Assembly: GCF_036898095.1 (NCBI RefSeq)
Contig: NC_090757.1
Span: forward strand, 68,072,965 to 68,136,964
From: Palaemon carinicauda
Taxonomy: Eukaryota; Arthropoda; Malacostraca; Decapoda; Palaemonidae
Reading direction: 5' to 3'
DNA: 64,000 nucleotides
Shown here: piece by piece, positions 56,383 through 64,000 of the stretch
Layout of the letters: each line of letters starts with the position of its first letter
Position numbering within the stretch: position 1 is the first letter of the stretch
Made by a program: the position numbers and the translations under genes
The notes under the pieces: model-generated
The model's input: the letters and a program-made list of their open reading frames with translations, nothing else
What the model was told of the DNA's origin: nothing
Database searches by the model: none

Positions 56383-57322
56383 TTATTTTACCATGTGAAT
56401 CCCAAGGTCTTCAGCTTTTGTCTCCACATATTCCTCGTTTATTGTCAAATCCCCACTATCAAAGCACTTAGAGAACAAGAAAGTCTTTAGTTTCCTCTTG
56501 AAAGCCGTAATATCTTCAGTCTTTCGGATGTCTAGTGGAAACTTATTTGTATAGTCTTGTGGCTGCATATTTAAAGGCTCTAGAGCCTATTGTAGACATA
56601 TATCTAGGTTTCAATAATTTGAAAACATCTGTAAATATTCTCGTGTTAACACAATTTGTTGGCTGCACAATATGTGGCAATTTTCTTAGATATTTACGAC
56701 GTTCGTTTCGGACAAGTTGATGGGTTATTGTACATATTTCAATATCAATTTTCGCTTGAATGGGCGGCCAGTGTAAATCAATTATTGTAGGGGTGATTCT
56801 TTCTCGTGGCGGGACATTTTTTTCAGTTTTGCTCCTTTTATATATTGTTTTGTAATTTCTTAAGTTTCACTTTTGGTAAACTGTGATAGATGGAGTTACA
56901 GTAGCCAATCCTGGTAATAACACAGTTTATCATAAGTTTCTTGACAGAATGTTCATCCAGATACTTCTTTATAAAACAATGTTTCTAAGATGATACCCTG
57001 CAGATTTAACTAGATTATTTATTTGGACATTGAAAACCAAGTTACTGTCAAGAGATACTCTTGGATCTCGAGCTTTACTAGATATCATGGCTAAGTTGTT
57101 GTTTATGTTTATTTAAATATCCCCCAAGTTTCTTAGGCTGTTTTTCTTTCCGACCACCATAAACTCAGTTTTATTTTCATTTAATTTCAATTGTTTGATT
57201 GCCATCTATTCCCTAACACTGGCAAGAATTCTGTTTGGAGTTTCAGTAGTGTCGTCTACATCATTCATGGAGAAGTAACATTATGTATCATCTGCAAATA
57301 GTTTGAACTTTACTCCATTCCT
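56383..57322 (-). pseudogene. LINE RT C-terminal half and ORF2 C-terminus in the array (unit 8 as example)
   Basis: Minus strand, in order: KFKLFADDT (the F/YADD box, 57290-57310), LKLNENKTEFMVVGKKN, RDPRVSLDSNLVFNVQINN, SAGYHLRNIVL, INCVITRIGYCNSIYHSLPKV, VPPRERITPTIIDLHWPPIQAKIDIE, RRKYLRKLPHIVQPTNCVN, TIGSRAFKYAATRLY, and a final 61-codon frame ending LGIHMVK. This is the usual tail of CR1/L2-group LINE ORF2 proteins. Scattered stops break it. The Asp pair of FADD is kept. The split from the N-terminal half is caused by the nested insert. Confidence 0.82.
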
Positions 57323-57544
57323 TTGCAGACATTAAGGCTTTCAAGAGGAAACTGAAGACTTTCTTATTCAAAAAATCATGTAACAGTGATGAGTTAACAG
57401 TAAATTAACAATACGTGATCTGAAATGATAAATACTCTGAACGAACAAGGTAAAACGACAGCGTAGGTCCTGTAGAGAGTAGGGTTCTCTTGCTATATGG
57501 GACCGGAAAAGCAGCCATCAAAGTAAGTAAAGTAAGTAAGTACT
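57323..57544 (+). mobile_element. nested LINE 3' end inside the array unit (unit 8 as example)
   Basis: On the plus strand a short frame reads DIKAFKRKLKTFLFKK-like, the C-terminal end of a related LINE ORF2, followed by a ~150-base 3' UTR (ACCGGAAAAGCAGCC) and a tail of AAGT repeats ending near 57544. It lies exactly between IYIIDLSKV and KFKLFADDT of the minus-strand RT, so a 5'-truncated LINE inserted in the opposite direction before amplification. It is present at each unit border except the left edge of unit 1. Confidence 0.75.
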
Positions 57545-57581
57545 TTCGATAGGTCAATAATATAGATGCATAATAAAATTT

Positions 57582-59713
57582 GGGCCCAGTACACTTCCCT
57601 GTGGTACCCTCTGTTTAATGGTTCATAAGATAATTCAGAATTTCCAATTTGCGCACAGTATTTCTGTCAACGACGTAGTCTTTTAGGTATTCAAAAGTTT
57701 GATCTTCAATACTGATGGACCGTAGATCATTTAGTAGTAATTCATGCACAACTGTATGAAAAGCAGTGCCAAGATCAAGCAGTAGTAAAATACCACATAT
57801 GTTTTCATCCATAATTTCTAGCATATCATTTACCCAGAACAAATAGCTGTCTCCGTAAGGTATAATTTTCTGTAAGCAGACTAGTTGTCTGGCAAAGCTT
57901 TAATTTTCTTTTTTAAAAGACCTACATATTTTAGGACTTGAAATAAAGGATAGATCCTTGTTCTGGCGTCCAACTGTATCACATTTCTTGAAATTAAGTG
58001 CATATCACGTCGGCACTTGGTTTGGGGGCCATGACCCAAGATGGGGGAGAAGGGGGAACCTTTCACTGCATTTGTTGGTGATGGAAAAGCCGCCCTGCTT
58101 CCTCACAGGCGTCTTTTGTAGTCCAATCTAAGGTGTAGCAATCGTACATTACATCATGTGACTGTTCCTTTGTTTTATTGGTCCCCTTCTTCTAACGTAA
58201 TGTTTACGTCATTCATTGTGCTTGACGTCCTGGTGACATCATTGTTACCGGCTTCTTTGCAAGTGAATCACGCGCTTTAGCTTCAGGTTTTGTCTTCTTA
58301 TGTCTATAAAAACTACAATGTAAGCATTTAACTAGCACAATGCCTTTCCAATCCCTCTCTCTCTTGTTTCTAGTCTGTATTCAATAAGTCTTCACGAAAT
58401 AAAATAATTTTATTTGTCTCTATCGTTTCATTAATGATCAAAACTTATAGAATAGCTAATCACATATATTTATTAACTTATTCAATGTGAAATTCTCTTG
58501 ACATCACACATTTAAAGTTATTTTACCATGTGAATCCCAAGGTCTTCAGCTTTTGTCTCCACATATTCCTCGTTTATTGTCAAATCCCCACTATCAAAGC
58601 ACTTAGAGAACAAGAAAGTCTTTAGTTTCCTCTTGAAAGCCGTAATATCTTCAGTCTTTCGGATGTCTTGTGGAAACTTATTTGTATAGTCTTGTGGCTG
58701 CATATTTAAAGGCTCTAGAGCCTATTGTAGACTTATATCTAGGTTCCAATAATTTGAAAACATCTGTATATATTCTCGTGTTAACACAATTTGTTGGCTG
58801 CACAATATGTGGCAATTTTCTTAGATATTTACGACGTTCGTTTCGGACAAGTTGATGGGTTATTGTACATTTTTCAATATCAATTCTCGCTTGAATGGGC
58901 GTCCAGTGTAAATCAATTATTGTAGGGGTGATTCTTTCTCGTGGCGGGACATTTTTTTCAGTTTTGCTCCTTTTATATATTGTTTTGTAATTTCTTAAGT
59001 TGCACTTTTGGTAAACTGTGATAGATGGAGTTACAGTAGCCAATCCTGGTAATAACACAGTTTATCATAAGTTTCTTGACAGAATGTTCATCCAAATACT
59101 TCTTTATAAAACAATGTTTCTAAGATGATACCCTGCAGATTTAACTAGATTATTTATTTGGACATTGAAAACCAAGTTACTGTCAAGAGATACTCTTGGA
59201 TCTCGAGCTTTACTAGATATCATGGCTAAGTTGTTGTTTATGTTTATTTAAATATCCCCCAAGTTTCTTAGGCTGTTTTTCTTTCCGACCACCATAAACT
59301 CAGTTTTATTTTCATTTAATTTAATTGTTTGATTGCCATCTATTCCCTAACACTGGCAAGAATTCTGTTTGGAGTTTCAGTAGTGTCGTCTACATCATTC
59401 ATGGAGAAGTAACATTATGTATCATCTGCAAATAGTTTGAACTTTACTCCATTCCTTTGCAGACATTAAGGCTTTCAAGAGGAAACTGAAGACTTTCTTA
59501 TTCAAAAAATCATGTAACAGTGATGAGTTAACAGTAAATTAACAATACGTGATCTGAAATGATAAATACTCTGAACGAACAAGGTAAAACGACAGCGTAG
59601 GTCCTGTAGAGAGTAGGGTTCTCTTGCTTATGGGACCGGAAAAGCAGCCATCAAAGTCCGTAAAGTAAGTAAGTACTTTCGATAGGTCAATAAATAGATG
59701 CATAATAAAATTT
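57582..59713. repeat. array unit 9 (outer type)
   Basis: The minus-strand LINE C-terminal region is open for 126 codons at 58678-59058, including CVNTRIYTDVFKLLEPRY. Small private changes near 57660 and 57835. Confidence 0.9.
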
Positions 59714-61848
59714 GGGCCCAGTACACTTCCCTGTGGTACCCTCTGTTTAATGGTTCATAAGATAATTCAGAATTTCCAATTTGCGCACAGTAGTTTCTGT
59801 CAACGAGTAGTCTTTTAGGTATTCAAAAGTTTGATCTTCAATACTGATGGACCGTAGATCATTTTGTAGTAATTCTTGCACAACTGTATGAAAAGCAGTG
59901 CCAAGATCAAGCAGTAGTAAAATACCACAAATGTTTTCAGCCATAATTTCTAGCATATCATTTACACCAACAAATAGCTGTCTCCATAAGGTATAATTTT
60001 CTGTAAGCAGACTAGTTGTCTGGCAAAGCTTTAATTTTCTTTTTTAAAAGACCTACATATTTTGGGTCTTGAAATAAAGGATAGATCCTTGTTCTGGCGT
60101 CCAACTGTATCACATTTCTTGAAATTAAGTGCATATCACGTCGGCACTTGGTTTGGGGGCCATGACCCAAGATGGGGGAGAAGGGGGAACCTTTCACTGC
60201 ATTTGTTGGTGATGGAAAAGCCGCCCTGCTTCCTCACAGGCGTCTTTTGTAGTCCAATCTAAGGTTTAGCAATCGTACATTACATCATGTGACTGTTCCT
60301 TTGTTTTATTGGTCCCCTTCTTCTAACGTAATGTTTACGTCATTCAGTGTTCTTGACGTCCTGGTGACATCATTGTTACCGGCTTCTTTGCAAGTGAATC
60401 ACTCTTTTTAGCTTCAGGTTTTGTCTTCTTATGTCTATATAAACTACAATGTAAGCATTTAACTAGCACAATGCCTTTCCAATCCCTCTCTCTCTTGTTT
60501 CTAGTCTGTATTCAATAAGTCTTCACGAAATAAAATAGTTTTATTTGTCTCTATCGTTTCATTAATGATCAAAACTTATAGAATAGCTAATCACATATAT
60601 CTATTAACTTATTCAATGTGAAACTCTCTTGACATCACGCATTTAAAGTTATTTTACCATGTGAATCCCAAGGTCTTCAGCTTTTGTCTCCACATATTCC
60701 TCGTTTATTGTCAAATCCCCACTATCAAAGCACTTAGAGAACAAGAAAGTCTTTAGTTTCCTCTTGAAGGCCGTAATATCTTCAGTCTTTCGGATGTCTA
60801 GTGGAAACTTATTTGTATAGTCTTGTGGCTGCATATTTAAAGCCTCTAGAGCCTATTGTAGACTTATATCTAGGTTTCAATAATTTGAAAACATCTGTAT
60901 ATATTCTCTTGTTAACACAATTTGTTGGCTGCACAATTTGTGGCAATTTTCTTAGATATTTACGACGTTCGTTTCGGACAAGTTGATGGGTTATTGTACA
61001 TATTACAATATCAATTCTCGCTTGAATGGGCGTCCGGTGTAAATCAATTATTGTAGGGGTGATTCTTTCTCGTGGCGGGACATTTTTTTTCAGTTTTGCT
61101 CCTTTTATATATTGTTTTGTAATTTCTTAAGTTGTACTTTTGGTAAACTGTGATAGATGGAGTTACAGTAGTCAATCTTGGTAATAACACAGTTTATCAT
61201 AAGTTTCTTGACAGAATGTTCATCCAAATACTTCCTTATAAAACAATGTTTCTAAGATGATACCCTGCAGATTTAACTAGATTATTTATTTGGACATTGA
61301 AAACCAAGTTACTGTCAAGAGATACTCTTGGATCTCGAGCTTTACTAGATATCATGGCTAAGTTGTTGTTTATGTTTATTTAAATATCCCCCAAGTTTCT
61401 TAGGCTGTTTTTCTTTCCGACCACCATAAACTCAGTTTTATTTTCATTTAATTTCAATTGTTTGATTGCCATCTATTCCCTAACACTGGCAAGAATTCTG
61501 TTTGGAGTTTCAGTAGTGTCGTCTACATCATTCATGGAGAAGTAACATTATGTATCATCTGCAAATAGTTTGAACTTTACTCCATTCCTTTGCAGACATT
61601 AAGGCTTTCCAGAGGAAACTGAAGACTTTCTTATTCAAAAAATCATGTAACAGTCATGAGTTAACAGTAAATTAGCAATACGTGATCTGAAATGATAAAT
61701 ACTCTGAACAAACAAGGTAAAACGACAGCGTAGGTCTTGTAGAGAGTAGGGTTCTCTTGCTGTATGGGACCGGAAAAGCAACCATCAAAGTACGTAAAGT
61801 AAGTAAGTACTTTCGATAGGTCAATAATATAGATGCATAATAAAATTT
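59714..61848. repeat. array unit 10 (outer type, more diverged)
   Basis: More private substitutions than other units: TCTATATAAAC at the TATA position (about 60436), AATCACTCTTTTTAGC in place of AATCACGCGCTTTAGC (about 60399), and ATTTTGGGTCTTG near 60059. Confidence 0.9.
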
Positions 61849-63987
61849 GGGCCCAGTACACTTCCCTGTGGTACCCTTCTGTTTAATGGTTCATAAGATA
61901 ATTCAGAATTTCCAATTTGCACACAGTAATTTCTGTCAACGACGTAGTCTTTTAGGTATTCAAAAGTTTGATCTTCAGTACTGATGGACAGTAGATCATT
62001 TAGTAGTAATTCATGCACAACTGTTTGAAAAGCAGTGCCAAGATCAAGCAGTAGTAAAATACCACATATGTTTTCATCCATAATTTCTAGCATATCATTT
62101 ACAACAGAACAAATAGCTGTCTCCGTAAGGTATAATTTTCTGTAAGCAGACTAGTTGTCTGGCAAAGCTTTAATTTTCTTTTTTAAAAGACCTACATATT
62201 TTAGGACTTGAAATAAAGGAGAGATCCTTGTTCTGGCGTCCAACTGTATCACATTTCTTGAAATTAAGTGCATATCACGTCGGCACTTGGTTTGGGGGCC
62301 ATGACCCAAGATGGGGGAGAAGGGGGAACCTTTCACTGCATTTGTTGGTGATGGAAAAGCCGCCCTGCTTCCTCACAGGCGTCTTTTGTAGTCCAATCTA
62401 AGGTGTAGCAATCGTACATTACATCATGTGACTGTTCCTTTGTTTTATTGGTCCCCTTCTTCTAACGTAATGTTTACGTCATTCATTGTGCTTGACGTCC
62501 TGGTGACATCATTGTTACCGGCTTCTTTGCAAGTGAATCACGCGCTTTAGCTTCAGGTTTTTTCTTCTTATGTCTATAAAAACTACAATGTAAGCATTTA
62601 ACTAGCACAATGCCTTTCCAATCCCTCTCTCTCTTGTTTCTAGTCTGTATTCAATAAGTCTTCACGAAATAAAATAATTTTATTTGTCTCTATCGTTTCA
62701 TTAATGATCAAAACTTATAGAATAGCTAATCACATATATTTATTAACTTATTCAATGTGAAATTCTCTTGACATCACACATTTAAAGTTATTTTACCATA
62801 TGAATCCCAAGGTCTTCAGCTTTTGTCTCCACATATTCCTCGTTTATTGTCAAATCCCCACTATCAAAGCACTTAAGAGAACAAGAAAGTCTTTAGTTTC
62901 CTCTTGAAAGCCGTAATATCTTCAGTCTTTCGGATGTCTTGTGGAAACTTATTTGTATAGTCTTGTGGCTGCATATTCAAAGGCTCTAGAGCCTATTGTA
63001 GACTTATATCTAGGTTCCAATAATTTGAAAACATTTGTATATATTCTCGTGTTAACACAATTTGTTGGCTGCACAATATGTGGCAATTTTCTTAGATATT
63101 TACGACGTTCGTTTCGGACAAGTTGATGGGTTATTGTACATTTTTCAATATCAATTTTCGCTTGAATGGGCGTCCAGAGTAAACCAATTATTGTAGGGGT
63201 GATTCTTTCTCGTGGCGGGACATTTTTTTCAGTTTTGCTCCTTTTATAAATTGTTTTTAATTTCTTAAGTTGCACTTTTGGTAAACTGTGATAGATGGAG
63301 TTACAGTAGCCAATCCTGGTAATAACACAGTTTATCATAAGTTTCTTGACAGAATGTTCATCCAGATACTTCTTTATAAAACAATGTTTCTAAGATGATA
63401 CCCTGCAGATTTAACTACATTATTTATTTGGACATTTAAAACCAAGTTACTGTCAAGAGATACTCTTGGATCACGAGCTTTACTAGATATCATGGCTAAG
63501 TTGTTGTTTATGTTTATTTAAATATCCCCCAAGTTTCTTAGGCTGTTTTTCTTTCCGACCACCATAAACTCAGTTTTATTTTCATCTAATTTTAATTGTT
63601 TGATTGCCATCTATTCCCTAACACTGGCAAGAGTTCTGTTTGGAGTTTCAGTAGTGTCGTCTACATCATTCATGGAGAAGTAACATTATGTATCATCTGC
63701 AAATAGTTTGAACTTTACTCCATTCCTTTGCAGACATTAAGGCTTTCAAGAGGAAACTGAAGACTTTCTTATGCAAAAAAATCATGTAGCAGTGATGAGT
63801 TAACAGTAAATTAACAATACGTGATCTGAAATGATAAATACTCTGAACGAACAAGGTAAAACGACAGCGTAGGTCCTGTACAGAGTAGGGTTCTCTTTCT
63901 TTATGGGACCGGAAAAGCAGCCATCAAAGTACGTAAAGTAAGTAAGTACTTTCGATAGGTCAATAAAACAGATGCATAATAAAATTT
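61849..63987. repeat. array unit 11 (outer type)
   Basis: The preceding border region carries a 90-codon minus-strand RT frame (61821-62093) with the diagnostic VPQGSVLGP. An extra A near 62875 breaks the C-terminal 61-codon frame; the upstream part is open for 129 codons (62949-63338). The next unit starts at 63988 and leaves the window. Confidence 0.9.
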
Positions 63988-64000
63988 GGGCCCAGTACAC

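Larger units (their letters stand above)
55447..57581. repeat. array unit 8 (reference outer-type unit)
   Basis: Used here for module coordinates. A one-base loss in GTACCCTCTG near 55470 extends a minus-strand frame across the unit border (55259-55690, 143 codons), the longest RT fragment frame in the array. It is a by-product of the shift. Confidence 0.9.
40441..64000. repeat. 2.13-kb LINE-derived tandem array (macrosatellite), 11 units, open at the right
   Basis: Taking GGGCCCAGTACAC as phase marker, units start at 40482, 42669, 44804, 46933, 49069, 51204, 53332, 55447, 57582, 59714, 61849 and 63988. Lengths are 2187, 2135, 2129, 2136, 2135, 2128, 2115, 2135, 2132, 2135 and 2139. All are head-to-tail. 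In each unit a minus-strand LINE ORF2 remnant (RT to C-terminus) is joined to a noncoding module with TATA and bZIP-like motifs, and a plus-strand LINE 3' end is nested in the RT. No unit has an intact long frame. The array continues past the window. Confidence 0.95.

Noticed and set aside
40441..64000. CRISPR array or ribosomal DNA as explanation for the tandem repeat
   Set aside because: The unit is 2.13 kb, has no spacers, carries LINE protein motifs and shows no rRNA sequence.

Overview
This is eukaryotic, repeat-dominated DNA, most likely from a decapod crustacean. There are no prokaryotic operons. The window is packed with DIRS1-like tyrosine-recombinase retrotransposons, a Ty3/gypsy element, non-LTR (LINE) remnants, long AC/AT microsatellites and a LINE-derived tandem array. 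DIRS1-like elements are known to be common in decapods, so the host assignment is an inference from element content, not from a host marker gene.

Layout. (1) Positions 1-5058: the 3' part of a decayed DIRS-like element (copy A, its own family) with a gag-like region, broken reverse transcriptase (RT), RNase H tail, an open tyrosine recombinase (YR), and an inverted-repeat terminus. (2) 5572-13421: DIRS copy B, the best preserved. It has one long frame for gag C-terminus, RT and RNase H, an overlapping YR frame with all catalytic residues, a broken gag N-terminus and a truncated right end. (3) About 13440-15920: fossil of an RNase H-bearing LINE. (4) 15927-22769: DIRS copy C, with the RT deleted. 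(5) 22785-23339: 3' fragment of a gypsy element. (6) 23340-30833: DIRS copy D, same family as B and C, with a mutated RT active site, a 392-bp internal duplication and a YR deletion. (7) 30840 to about 34570: decayed Ty3/gypsy element. (8) 34570-40440: AT-rich, mostly unique DNA with two large microsatellites, one likely terminal exon of a host gene on the minus strand (37395-37486) and fragments of dispersed repeats. (9) 40440-64000 and beyond: eleven head-to-tail copies of a ~2.13-kb unit built from a minus-strand LINE, an oppositely oriented LINE 3' end nested inside its RT, and a promoter/LTR-like module.

How the parts relate. In the DIRS elements, gag (Cys-rich N-terminus, Arg/Ser/Pro-rich middle, conserved C-terminal domain) would package the RNA, RT/RNase H would copy it, and the YR would integrate a circular intermediate. 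The terminal inverted repeats (ITRs) and internal complementary region (ICR) needed for circle formation can be read directly in copies C and D. In all four copies the YR frame is -1 relative to the RT/RNase H frame. No copy is fully intact, but B could still encode RT/RNase H and YR.

The most unusual structure is the 2.13-kb array. A dead, composite LINE has been turned into a macrosatellite, with a homogenised central block and an edge unit that keeps an older sequence state. The window runs off the edge of this array, so its full size is unknown.
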